The notes under the pieces were generated by a model, which was not told where the DNA came from, made no database searches, and saw nothing but the letters and a program-made list of their open reading frames with translations. Positions 21,572 to 30,047 of a stretch of DNA of 31,590 nt are shown here, one piece after another. Position 1 is the stretch's first letter; the number at the start of each line of letters is the position of its first letter. The position numbers and the translations under genes are program-made. Source of the DNA: CAYWNK01 sp047639615 (GTDB lineage: Bacteria > Planctomycetota > UBA1135 > GCA-002686595); contig JBLIOL010000017.1 in the NCBI GenBank assembly GCA_047639615.1, positions 1 to 31,590 on the forward strand, given 5' to 3'.

Positions 21572-22308
21572 CGCGTTGCGTAGACGGCCTCCGCCGCCAC
21601 TTGAGTGAACTCGTCCAGCTCCGGTGAATAGGCGGTCAGGCTGCCCCCATATACGCAGCCCGTGTCCAGGCCAAGTGACACCAAGCGACCGCGCACGCGA
21701 TGTGCGCGGGGAATCTGGGAGGGCGTGTGCCCGAACAGAATCAAGCAATTGCCGGTGTAGACCTCGTACCAGTAGGGCCGGCCGCGGCCGGAGAGCCGGC
21801 GCATGCTGACCAGCTGTTCCGGTTCGGTTTCCCGGGGCGGTTTGCCCTGCACCATGCCCGCATGCACGGCGCACCAAGGCCTGCCATCAGGTGTGCGCCC
21901 GGCGCTCGGGATGTCTGAGTTCTCCAGGAAGAAGCCCTGGTGTTCCTGCAGGAAGGTGACGACCTCGGCGCGGCGCTCCGCCGGTACGCGGCAGATGCTG
22001 CCACCATCGCCGGCAAGATCCTCCTCACGCAGGGCCGGAAAGTCTGTGCGCAGGGCCGGACGATCGCGTGCGTCGGCGTGCTTCGGGTCTAAGTGGAAGC
22101 GCTGCAGGATGCGCAGCTCGTGGTTGCCAAGAATGAACTTGGCTCCGGCCGCCTTCATCAAGTCCATCACCCCGGCCGGGTCGGGCCCGCGGTGAAAGAG
22201 ATCTCCCACTATCAATAGCTGGTCCCCGTCCGAGAGGCCGAGGCGCTCGATCAGGGTGTTCAGCTCTTGGGCGCAACCGTGAGGGTCGCCTACGATCCAG
22301 GTAGTCAT
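21568..22308 (-). CDS. calcineurin-like metallophosphatase (ApaH/PrpE type)
   Basis: A 246-residue metallophosphoesterase. VGDPHG (6-11), VGDLFHRG (34-41), GNHE (61-64), a CAVHAG segment and FGHTP provide the full set of metal-binding residues, D8, H10, D36, N62 and two later histidines. The PHG-C start and the ...GDLFHRGPDP motif match Ser/Thr phosphatases of the PrpE and diadenosine tetraphosphatase groups; the sequence does not decide between protein, nucleotide and phospho-sugar substrates. The ATG at 22306-22308 begins the conserved domain. Its stop is coupled to the WecG-like gene by an ATGA overlap, suggesting a job in polysaccharide synthesis or its control, for example counteracting a kinase such as the Wzc homologue encoded in the opposite arm; that is inference. 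Confidence 0.88.
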   Translation of the reverse strand: MTTWIVGDPHGCAQELNTLIERLGLSDGDQLLIVGDLFHRGPDPAGVMDLMKAAGAKFILGNHELRILQRFHLDPKHADARDRPALRTDFPALREEDLAGDGGSICRVPAERRAEVVTFLQEHQGFFLENSDIPSAGRTPDGRPWCAVHAGMVQGKPPRETEPEQLVSMRRLSGRGRPYWYEVYTGNCLILFGHTPSQIPRAHRVRGRLVSLGLDTGCVYGGSLTAYSPELDEFTQVAAEAVYATR

Positions 22309-22584
22309 GGAAGTCTGGTTGGTTGGAGCTCGGGTCGCTCCCAACCGAAGTCGTCGCATCGCGCCGATCCCATGAGGCTCCGTTGCCTGCGGTTCCCATG
22401 CCTGAGGCGACCCTCACGCTTTTGTCGCGTGCCGATTCTCAGTCCCTGGAACCACGGCAAAAGGCATCCCTATCTGCTCCCCGGAACCTAAGGCTCCACA
22501 CCGGATTGGACGATTCTGGGGCACTAGGGCAGGTTTCCGCCTTAGCAGATTCCCCTTCACTATCAGCCCCAGCCCAACCCCAAC
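22309..22584. promoter_or_regulatory. 276-base divergent control region of the exopolysaccharide locus
   Basis: This non-coding stretch separates the start of the minus arm (22308) from the start of the plus arm (22585), so it should contain two divergent promoters. A CACGC/GCGTG dyad surrounds a TTTTG near 22416-22433. I could not identify a -35/-10 pair, a riboswitch or a regulator site with confidence. A plus-strand frame that runs through it has no protein character. Confidence 0.5.
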
Positions 22585-23298
22585 GTGCGCCTCACACCCC
22601 TCGCAATGTGCCTTGCACTGTGCTTAAGCGCCTGTTCAGCGGTAAAACTGCCCGTGAGCAACACCACCGTGGTGAGCGCGTCCACAGTGGAAGACTGGAG
22701 CCCCTTCACGCTCGGCCCCAACGACCGCGTGTTCTTCGCGGTGCTCGGTCAAACCGAACTGACCATGCCCGAGACCGGGCTGCGCGTATCGCCTGACGGC
22801 ACCCTGTCGCTGCCTTTGGTGGGCGCGGTCAAGGTTGCAGGATTGTCGGTTGAGGAAGCGCGCAAGGCGATCGAGGCGGGCTTTAGTGCGTACTACCACG
22901 AACCCGCCGTGATCCTGTCCGTGATAGAGCTCGCATCGCGCCGGTTCTATGTTTTCGGCGAAGTGAAAAAGCCCGGGCCGTACTCCATGGATCGGCCCAT
23001 TACCGCCCTGGAAGCTCTCACCTTCGGCGGTGGCTTCAATGCGGGTGCGAACCGCGAGCAGGTGGTGGTCATGCGCCGCCACGGCGGCGACGGCATCGAG
23101 GTGATTCCCTTCGATGCGAGCATCCCTGGACCGGATGGCCTGTTGCAAATCAACCCGAACGACTTGGTCTTCGTGGCGCGCTCCGGAGTGGGCGTTTTCT
23201 CGGAGCGTGTTGCGCCCTATCTGCAGGGCCTTGGATACAGCATCAGTCAGGTAGCCGCTTTGGCACTGGCTTACGATCGCCTCTACAACGACGACTAG
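22585..23298 (+). CDS. polysaccharide export outer-membrane lipoprotein, Wza-like
   Basis: A 237-residue lipoprotein. LALCLSAC gives the lipobox with cysteine C17. The poly-export domain (FTLGPNDRVFFAVL at 41-54, LRVSPDGTLSLPLVG at 66-80, GLSVEEARKAI at 86-96) is followed by one SLBB domain (RRFYVFGEVKKPGPYSM at 119-135, ITALEALTFGGGF at 139-151). Wza oligomers form the outer-membrane channel for capsule or exopolysaccharide. At 237 residues it is short compared with E. coli Wza (about 380), with one SLBB rather than two, but a C-terminal helical segment remains. The start codon is GTG at 22585, and the Wzc-like gene begins 1 base after the stop. Confidence 0.92.
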   Translation: MRLTPLAMCLALCLSACSAVKLPVSNTTVVSASTVEDWSPFTLGPNDRVFFAVLGQTELTMPETGLRVSPDGTLSLPLVGAVKVAGLSVEEARKAIEAGFSAYYHEPAVILSVIELASRRFYVFGEVKKPGPYSMDRPITALEALTFGGGFNAGANREQVVVMRRHGGDGIEVIPFDASIPGPDGLLQINPNDLVFVARSGVGVFSERVAPYLQGLGYSISQVAALALAYDRLYNDD

Positions 23299-23299
23299 C

Positions 23300-26230
23300 G
23301 TGAATAACGACTACGGATCGCCTCAGCAGGAAGAAGAGAACATTCACCTCGGTGAACTGTTCGCGATTCTGCTGCGCCACAAGTTCTTGATCCTCGGCTG
23401 CACCGTCTCGGTCGCTGCCTTGACCCTGGTTTGGATCGGTACTCGCACGCCCATCTATCAGGCCCAAGCCACCTTGCTCTTGGAGCAGGACGAGGCCGCT
23501 GGTGGCGTGCTATCAGAGCTAGCTAGCCTGACCTCGGACCCCCAGGCCGAGGCCGAGATCGCGTTGCTGCGCTCACGCTCCCTGGCCACTGTCACCGCTT
23601 CGACCCCCAGCAGGCCGTTGGCATCGGACGAGGTCTTCATCAGCACCGCGCCCGACTTCGACCCCTTTGCAATGGGATCCGCCTCAAGCCACAACGGGCT
23701 GCTGACCGCCGATCCCTCGGCCATGGAACAGCTCGGGCTTGCGGTCATGGTCGAGCGCCACGACCTGCGCCCCTTCGCCAGTATGTACGCCCGCATCGCG
23801 GGCAGGTCCCTGACGGACCATCGCCTACGCGCCCACGTGGACGGCGTCAGCAAGGGTCCCGATGTGCCGAGCGCCCTAGATGTGCACTTCATAGAGCCCA
23901 GCGAGGACTCCCCCGCCACGCGCGTGTTGATCTCGGCCCACGACAGCTTCGTCGGCGCCGATGACGACGGCGGAAAGGCCTTCGACTATATCTCCGGCAA
24001 GCGCTTCGAAGCTCTCGGCTGGGAACTGACGCTCTGGGCCAGCGGCGAGTACACCGGCCAACGCTACACGATCACGCGCACGACCGAGGCGCGCGCCGTG
24101 GAGCTTCTGATGAAGGCCGTCACCGCCGAAGAGGCCGGCCGCAAGACCAATGTGGTTGTCGTACGCGTGGATGATAACGATCCCAACCGCGCCGCCGAAA
24201 CCGCCAACGCCCTGGCTAAGAACTACATCCGCCGCAGCGTGCATATCGGCCAACAAAAGGCCACGCGTACGGTGCGCTTCATCGAGGGACAACTGGAGGA
24301 GCAACTCAAAGCGCTCTCCGCGGCGGAGGCCGAGGTTGTGCGCCTGCAAACGGAACACCCCGAGACCATCGCTATCTCGATCTCTGCCACGGCCTTGATC
24401 GAGCAAGCCAGCGCCATCGAACTGCAGGTAGCCCAGCTACAGCTCTCGACCAAAGTGCTCCAGGAAGCCCTTGCCCTGTTGGATAAGGGCGATTTGGACG
24501 CACTCTCGCGCCTCGGCCACGAGGTCCCGAACCTCTTGGCCCTCGGCTATCTAGAGGAGCTCAGCACCCTCGAAGCCGAGTCGCGGCGCCTCGATCGCAC
24601 GGACACGGTCGGCTACAAATTGCTGCTTACCACCGAGCGCCTGCGCCTGCAATCCCAGGCCGATGAAGGCGCCCTGCGCATGGGCTTGCTCGAGGAAACT
24701 CTGGCGGCCATGCAAGCCGGCGACGACACAGCGATCGCCCGCCTGGGCGGCGATCCGGAATTCAACACCTACCTCTCCGAGCTAGCCAAGATCGACGGCG
24801 ATCTCAGCCGCTTGAGCGGTTCCGCCAAACGCGATAACCCGCTGATGGTCTCCCTGCGCAACAGTCGCAGCGACCTGGTCGCCCAACTCGAACGCCAACT
24901 GTTAGGTGCACTCGTAGGCGCGAAATCCTTGGTGGATTCGTACCGCGACCTAGCCGGAACCTACCAGGACAGCCTCGACGCGTGGCCCGAGGAAGAGCGC
25001 GCCACCATCGACTCCGCACGCAAGGCCCTCGCCACGCGCGTGACCACCAGCCTGCGCTCGCAACTCGCCGGCATCGAGAGCAACCTCGAAGCCCTGGCCG
25101 AGCAAGCTACCAACGTCGACCAACGCCTCGGCTCACTGCCCCAGAGCGAACTGGCCCTGGCCGAGCCCATGCGCCAGCGCGAGGCGCGCACGCGCATCGT
25201 CGAGTTCCTACTCTCGAGTCAACAGGAAGCCACCATCACCGCCGCCGCCACCTCGGCTGCCGCAGTGCTGATCGACCCTGCTACCCCGCCGGCCAACCGC
25301 ATCTTCCCGGTGGCCTACATGATGATGCTCCTCGGCACCGTCCTGGGCGGCATCCTCGGTTGCGGGATTGCACTGCTGCACAACCGGCTGCGCTCCGCCA
25401 TCCACACCGAGGCCGAGCTCGAGCGCACGCTGCGCTTGCCTGTCCTCGGCTCCGTTCCGAGCTTCACCACCGGCCGCACACGTGTCAAGGGGGCCAAGCG
25501 CAAGGCGCGCTTCGTGCCGCTCTTCGACGCACCCGAAAGCTGCCAAGCGGAAGCCTATCGCCAAATCCGGGCCAGCCTGCGCCTGGTCATGAACGGCGAC
25601 AAGCCCCTGCGTACTCTGGCTTCGACCTCCTCGGTGCCCGGTGAAGGCAAGACTACCACCAACGTGGACCTGGCACTGGCCTTCGCGGAAACCGGACTCA
25701 AGGTACTCCTGGTGGACGCCGACCTGCGCAAGCCGCGTATCCACGAGATCTTCAACATCGATCGTAGTCCCGGCATGGCCGAGGCCATCGAGGGTCACTC
25801 CGACTGGCGTGAGAACATCAAGAAGGGCCTCATGGGTAGCCTCGATGTGCTGCCCGCGGGACGCTGCCGTGGACGCGCCGGCGAGGTACTCGCCAGCCCC
25901 AACGTCGGCCCCCTGCTCGAATCCCTAAGCGAGGACTACGACCTGGTGGTCTTCGACCTGCCGCCCGCCGTGGTGGTCGCCGACGTGGCCAACTTCGCCA
26001 ACCAGCTCGATGCCCTCGTGTTGCTCTACCGTTGCGGCGGCGTCCCCGGACGCCTGCTGGAATCCGCCGCTGATCGCCTGCGCAAGGCCGGCGTCAACTT
26101 GGTGGGTGTCATCTTCAATGCGGTAGTCGCCCACTCTGGGCCTGGCGGCTACGGATATGGCTACGGATACGGCTATGCCAATAGCTATGGTGAAGGGGAG
26201 ACCTCGGACGACTTCCGCGCCGCATCCTGA
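23300..26230 (+). CDS. Wzc-like polysaccharide co-polymerase / BY-family tyrosine kinase
   Basis: A 976-residue inner-membrane protein that controls chain length and assembly. Residues 12-60 hold the Wzz N-terminus with the first membrane helix (about 30-48); the periplasmic part runs to about 660 with long helical, coiled-coil-like segments; a PATPPANRIFP segment and second membrane helix lie at 660-695. The cytoplasmic kinase has Walker A S778-VPGEGKTTT-787 (K784), Walker A' VLLVDADLRKPR at 802-813 (D806, D808) and Walker B VVFDLPP at 883-889. The C-terminus carries six tyrosines (951, 953, 955, 957, 959, 963) in an alternating GY run, the site of autophosphorylation in this family. At 976 residues it is about 250 longer than E. 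coli Wzc, the excess being periplasmic. Start is GTG at 23300. Confidence 0.93.
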   Translation: MNNDYGSPQQEEENIHLGELFAILLRHKFLILGCTVSVAALTLVWIGTRTPIYQAQATLLLEQDEAAGGVLSELASLTSDPQAEAEIALLRSRSLATVTASTPSRPLASDEVFISTAPDFDPFAMGSASSHNGLLTADPSAMEQLGLAVMVERHDLRPFASMYARIAGRSLTDHRLRAHVDGVSKGPDVPSALDVHFIEPSEDSPATRVLISAHDSFVGADDDGGKAFDYISGKRFEALGWELTLWASGEYTGQRYTITRTTEARAVELLMKAVTAEEAGRKTNVVVVRVDDNDPNRAAETANALAKNYIRRSVHIGQQKATRTVRFIEGQLEEQLKALSAAEAEVVRLQTEHPETIAISISATALIEQASAIELQVAQLQLSTKVLQEALALLDKGDLDALSRLGHEVPNLLALGYLEELSTLEAESRRLDRTDTVGYKLLLTTERLRLQSQADEGALRMGLLEETLAAMQAGDDTAIARLGGDPEFNTYLSELAKIDGDLSRLSGSAKRDNPLMVSLRNSRSDLVAQLERQLLGALVGAKSLVDSYRDLAGTYQDSLDAWPEEERATIDSARKALATRVTTSLRSQLAGIESNLEALAEQATNVDQRLGSLPQSELALAEPMRQREARTRIVEFLLSSQQEATITAAATSAAAVLIDPATPPANRIFPVAYMMMLLGTVLGGILGCGIALLHNRLRSAIHTEAELERTLRLPVLGSVPSFTTGRTRVKGAKRKARFVPLFDAPESCQAEAYRQIRASLRLVMNGDKPLRTLASTSSVPGEGKTTTNVDLALAFAETGLKVLLVDADLRKPRIHEIFNIDRSPGMAEAIEGHSDWRENIKKGLMGSLDVLPAGRCRGRAGEVLASPNVGPLLESLSEDYDLVVFDLPPAVVVADVANFANQLDALVLLYRCGGVPGRLLESAADRLRKAGVNLVGVIFNAVVAHSGPGGYGYGYGYGYANSYGEGETSDDFRAAS

Positions 26231-26239
26231 GATCAAGCC

Positions 26240-27571
26240 GTGCCCACGCCCTCCGACTCCCCAGCACTAACCGCGCGCAAGCTGCTCTTGCGCGGCGGCA
26301 GCGGCGTCTTCGGCCTGCGCATCGCTGCCCTGCTGCTGGCCTTCGGGGTCGACATGATCCTGACCTGGACCCTCGGTCTAGAGCAGTACGGGATCTTCGC
26401 CATCTGCGTCTCGCTCCAGAGTTTGCTGCTCACCCTCGGCAGCCTGGGAGTAGGCTCGGCCATGGTCAAGGTGCTGCCCGCCGAGAGCGCCCGCAATCAA
26501 CCCGAACTCGTGCGCGGCATGCTGCGCTGGTCCTCTCGGTACATGTTCCTGAGCGGGGTGATCCTGGCCCTCGTCCTAGCCCTAACCGTCACTCTTCTCG
26601 AAGGTACCATCAACAGCACCATCGCTGAAGTGCTGCTGATCTTAGCGCTCTTCCTGCCTCTGCAGGTACTGGCTGTACAACGCCAATCAGCACTGATCGG
26701 CTTCAAGCATCCGGTGCTCGCCATGCTTCCCGAGCAGGTCGTGCGCTGGCTCGCCTTCTTGCTGATCCTGGGCGGATCGCTATTGCTGGGCCACACGCCG
26801 GACGTCGCGCATGTGACTTGGTTCTACGGTGGCGGCGTGCTGGTTGGCTTCCTGATCGCAAGCTACTGGCAAGCACGCTTCACCCCCGCAATTATCAAGA
26901 GCAGCTCCCCTCGCATGCACTCCCGCGCCTGGTGGATCCTGGCCGCGCCCCTGTGCTGGAACATGCTCATGAAGATGCTCAACACACGAGCTGATCCGCT
27001 CATGCTCGGCTGGTTGCACAACGCCGAGGGCGCCGCGCTGTACGCCATCGCTAACCGCCTCGCATCCCTGCTGCTCTTCGGCTTGACCGCCGTGGGCGCG
27101 GTCATCGCTCCTTTGATCGCCGAGCAACACGCTTCCGGGCGCAAGCACGAGACCCAAGCCATGCTGACCCTCGCAGCGAAAGGCACAGCACTCTACGCCC
27201 TACCCCTCGCTGCGATTCTGATCATCGGCGGTCAACAGATTCTGGCCCTCTTCCGACCCGAGTTCCGCGCCGCCTATCCGGTGCTCTGCCTCTTGGTCGT
27301 TGGACGCACACTGACCTGTGTGGTCGGCAGCGTCGGCTTCCTCTTGACCATGACCGGCAACGAACGCCGAGTCGCCAAGACCATGACCGCCTGTGCGGTA
27401 CTGAAGATCGCCCTGAACCTGCTGCTGATTCCGGCCTACGGCGAAATTGGTGCGGCCTGGGCGACCCTGGCTTCGCTCTTGGTGGGCAGCGCTAGCCTTT
27501 ACGCCATCGTGCGCACGCGCATCGGCGTGGACCCCTCCATGCTGACCATCTTTCGAGGCAAAGCAGCATGA
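26240..27571 (+). CDS. polysaccharide repeat-unit flippase, Wzx/MOP family
   Basis: A 443-residue membrane protein with about 12 hydrophobic segments and the start characteristic of polysaccharide flippases: LLLRGGSGVFGLRIAALLLAF (residues 14-34) and then LGLEQYGIFAICVSL. LGSLGVGSAMVKVLPAE matches the second-helix region of the MOP superfamily. It would move undecaprenyl-linked repeat units to the periplasmic face for polymerisation. The GTG at 26240 is 9 bases past the Wzc-like stop, and the end overlaps the next gene as ATGA at 27568-27571, so it is tightly coupled in the plus arm. Confidence 0.9.
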   Translation: MPTPSDSPALTARKLLLRGGSGVFGLRIAALLLAFGVDMILTWTLGLEQYGIFAICVSLQSLLLTLGSLGVGSAMVKVLPAESARNQPELVRGMLRWSSRYMFLSGVILALVLALTVTLLEGTINSTIAEVLLILALFLPLQVLAVQRQSALIGFKHPVLAMLPEQVVRWLAFLLILGGSLLLGHTPDVAHVTWFYGGGVLVGFLIASYWQARFTPAIIKSSSPRMHSRAWWILAAPLCWNMLMKMLNTRADPLMLGWLHNAEGAALYAIANRLASLLLFGLTAVGAVIAPLIAEQHASGRKHETQAMLTLAAKGTALYALPLAAILIIGGQQILALFRPEFRAAYPVLCLLVVGRTLTCVVGSVGFLLTMTGNERRVAKTMTACAVLKIALNLLLIPAYGEIGAAWATLASLLVGSASLYAIVRTRIGVDPSMLTIFRGKAA

Positions 27572-28812
27572 CGCCTCAGATGCAGACCAAGGACGCGGTG
27601 CTCGCCCTGCTTCGCATGGAGTGCTTTACTTCCAACGCAAGCGGAGAGCTCGTAAATCGCGGCGGCTTCGTGCCCTTCGTGGATAGCCTCGCCCCGCACT
27701 TCAAGCGCATCGAAGTCATCGCGCCCATCGTCCCTGACCTCGATGTGCCGGCCGATGCCCCCACCTTCCGCGCCTCCAACGTCATCTTCCGGCCCCTGCC
27801 CAACCTGAAGGGCCTGGTACGCTGCTGGCGCAATGGCTCCCAGGCACGCAAGCGCCTGGACAACTGGTCCGCCCACTGGGACCTCGTCAACCTGCGCGCA
27901 CCGGACAACTTCCTGCCCGTGGCTGCGCGCTACTTGCGCGAACGCGAGATTCCCCACTACGTACAGTTGGTTTCGCATCCCTTCGAGGCCGAAGGCGCCG
28001 CCATCGGAAACCTGCGGCCCGCCTTGCGGCCCGCAGGAAAGTTGGCCTGGATACGGCAGCACGCAGCCATCAAACGCGTCTGCAAGGACCGGCTTTGCAT
28101 CGCCCACGGCGAGTCGCTACAGGAGATCGCCGCTGGCTACGGAGCGGACGCCATCAACCTGCCCTCGGGCTCACTCAGCCGTGCGGATGTACGCCCGGTC
28201 GCACGCGAGGGTAAGCCGCGCCGCTTGCTCTTCGTGGGTCGAATCGACCCCGAGAAAGGGCTCGACGTCCTGCTGCGCGCCCTCTCGAGCCTCACGGACA
28301 TGGACCTTGAGCTAACCATCGTCGGCTGGTCCACCGGAGACTTGCGCCAACGTCTGGAGGACCTCGCTCTGGTACTCGGAGTCGCCGAGCGTGTGCACTT
28401 CGTCGGCGCCATGGGCCATGGACCGGAACTCTTCGACCTCTACCAACGGTCCGATGCCTTCGTGTTGCCCTCCATCAGCGAAGGCACTCCGCGTGTGATC
28501 GGCGAGGCCATGGCCTTCGGCCTGCCCGTGGTCTCCACCCGCGCCGGCGGCATACCGGACCTGATTCAGCACAAGCGCACGGGCCTGCTCACCAAGCCCG
28601 GCGATGTGCAAGACCTGGCGAGCGCCCTGCGCACCTTGGTTCAAGACGACACCCTGCGTCACGCACTCGTGCGCAACGCGGCCGCCAGCGTCGACGAGCG
28701 TACCCTCGAGGCGAAGGCCGAGAAGCACGTGAGCCTGCTAGCGCCCCTGCTCGGACAGCCGAACCCGACCGCCGCCCTACCGAACGAAGCGCGCATGGGG
28801 GCAGCCCTGTGA
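27568..28812 (+). CDS. glycosyltransferase family 4
   Basis: A 414-residue GT-B glycosyltransferase. The C-terminal Rossmann half has RRLLFVGRIDPEKGLDVLLR and the E-x7-E motif E305-GTPRVIG-E313, followed by AMAFGLPVVSTRAGGIPDLI, which is typical of retaining GT4 enzymes. The N-terminal half, including GELVNRGGFVPFVDSLAPHF, is the acceptor-binding domain. The sugar transferred is unknown. ATG at 27568 overlaps the flippase stop (ATGA), and the stop overlaps the next start (GTGA), so translation is coupled on both sides. Confidence 0.9.
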   Translation: MTPQMQTKDAVLALLRMECFTSNASGELVNRGGFVPFVDSLAPHFKRIEVIAPIVPDLDVPADAPTFRASNVIFRPLPNLKGLVRCWRNGSQARKRLDNWSAHWDLVNLRAPDNFLPVAARYLREREIPHYVQLVSHPFEAEGAAIGNLRPALRPAGKLAWIRQHAAIKRVCKDRLCIAHGESLQEIAAGYGADAINLPSGSLSRADVRPVAREGKPRRLLFVGRIDPEKGLDVLLRALSSLTDMDLELTIVGWSTGDLRQRLEDLALVLGVAERVHFVGAMGHGPELFDLYQRSDAFVLPSISEGTPRVIGEAMAFGLPVVSTRAGGIPDLIQHKRTGLLTKPGDVQDLASALRTLVQDDTLRHALVRNAAASVDERTLEAKAEKHVSLLAPLLGQPNPTAALPNEARMGAAL

Positions 28813-30047
28813 TCAACCTGGTGATCTTCCTGCTCTTCGGCCTGCTGCTCTGCCTGGTGGCACTGCGCCGACCCGCAGTCGGAGTTGGTCTTGCCGCTGG
28901 CGCCGACATCATGCTCATGCAGGGCATCCCCATCGGCGGCTCCTCGATGGCGCCGGAGTCCTTCTTCTTCCTCTACCTGGCTACGCTGCCCCTGCTGCAC
29001 TGGGTCATCGGGAAGCGCAATGTGGGCATTGGGTCCGATCGTTTCGCGCCGCCCGTCGCCTTCTACCTCGCCTTCTTCGCCATCTGTGTGTTCTCCACAC
29101 TGAGCCGCGGAACACCCGAGAGCGGCGTACGAATTCTTGCGCGCCTGCCCCTGTGGGGCATCTTCCTGATGGTGCCCGTATGGCTGCTGCGCACGGAGGC
29201 TCACATTCGCACGGTTGGGCTGACCATCGTGCTCTTCACGCTCGGGCTCCTAGCGATCACCCTGGCCACAGGCCTGCCCACAGCTGGCATCAACGAAGGC
29301 CTCCTGCGCAGCAACTACCTGAACCCCCTGGGTCATGCCCTCGGCCTCGGCAGCATCCTGGCCTATGCCGCCACCACCAAGCAACACCATAAGCACCTCT
29401 GGGGCGCCGCCTCCATCGCACTCGCTGCGGGCGCAGCCATGACACACTCGCGTGGTGCCATGGCAGCGACGACCGTGGGACTGCTTGTGTGCTGGTACAT
29501 GATCTCGCCCGGCCGCGCCAAGCGCAGCGTGCAACTCGCCGGCCTCGCGGTCCTGCCCTTGGTGCTGCTCGCACTCGCCACCGGAGTTGTCTCACGCACC
29601 TGGAATGGCTTCGCCACCGCGGAGGCCTCCTCCAATCTCTACCGCTATCAGATCATGCTGCTGGCCATGCGGCTGCTGGTGGACAACCCCTTGCGCGGGG
29701 TGGGCCTGGGCAACCTCGAGCACGCCGGCGGTAGCTTCACCACCGACCTACGCTCCCTACACATCGACATCGTCGCCAGCGACAACGACTACGCGCGCAT
29801 CGCTGCTGAACTAGGCGGCTTGGGCATTGCTGTGGTGACGGGCTGGCTCTTCTACGTACGCAAGCGCATCGCGGCCAAGCGCAAGGATCACCGGCACCCC
29901 TTCGCTAGCATCTCACCGGCACTCGTCACGGGCGCCGGACTGGGCTCCTACCTGGTCGTCCTGGGTCTCTTCGAGTCGGTAATTTTCTCACCCACCGGCT
30001 GGTTCAACGTGGGCTTCTGCTGGGCCTGCCTGCGAGCGAAGAAATGA
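28809..30047 (+). CDS. O-antigen polymerase/ligase family protein, Wzy-like
   Basis: A 412-residue protein with 10 or more membrane segments. AAMTHSRGAMAAT at 209-221 is the family's conserved S-R-G element before a membrane helix, and NPLRGVGLGNLEH (about 295-307) with SDNDYARIAAELGGLGI forms the large periplasmic loop region equivalent to the (H)N-x-Y-L-x-x-x-x-E-x-G-x-x-G motif of Wzy_C. It would join repeat units flipped by the Wzx homologue two genes upstream. The GTG at 28809 overlaps the previous stop as GTGA and the next gene overlaps as ATGA. Polymerase is more likely than ligase from the operon context. Confidence 0.87.
   Translation: MINLVIFLLFGLLLCLVALRRPAVGVGLAAGADIMLMQGIPIGGSSMAPESFFFLYLATLPLLHWVIGKRNVGIGSDRFAPPVAFYLAFFAICVFSTLSRGTPESGVRILARLPLWGIFLMVPVWLLRTEAHIRTVGLTIVLFTLGLLAITLATGLPTAGINEGLLRSNYLNPLGHALGLGSILAYAATTKQHHKHLWGAASIALAAGAAMTHSRGAMAATTVGLLVCWYMISPGRAKRSVQLAGLAVLPLVLLALATGVVSRTWNGFATAEASSNLYRYQIMLLAMRLLVDNPLRGVGLGNLEHAGGSFTTDLRSLHIDIVASDNDYARIAAELGGLGIAVVTGWLFYVRKRIAAKRKDHRHPFASISPALVTGAGLGSYLVVLGLFESVIFSPTGWFNVGFCWACLRAKK

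Noticed and set aside
21572..21877. N-terminal extension of the WecG-like gene
   Set aside because: It lies wholly within the phosphatase gene in another frame; the conserved GT26 region and an ATGA overlap support the start at 21571.
22323..22796. 157-codon plus-strand frame across the divergent promoter region
   Set aside because: It enters the Wza-like gene out of frame and has no recognisable protein features.
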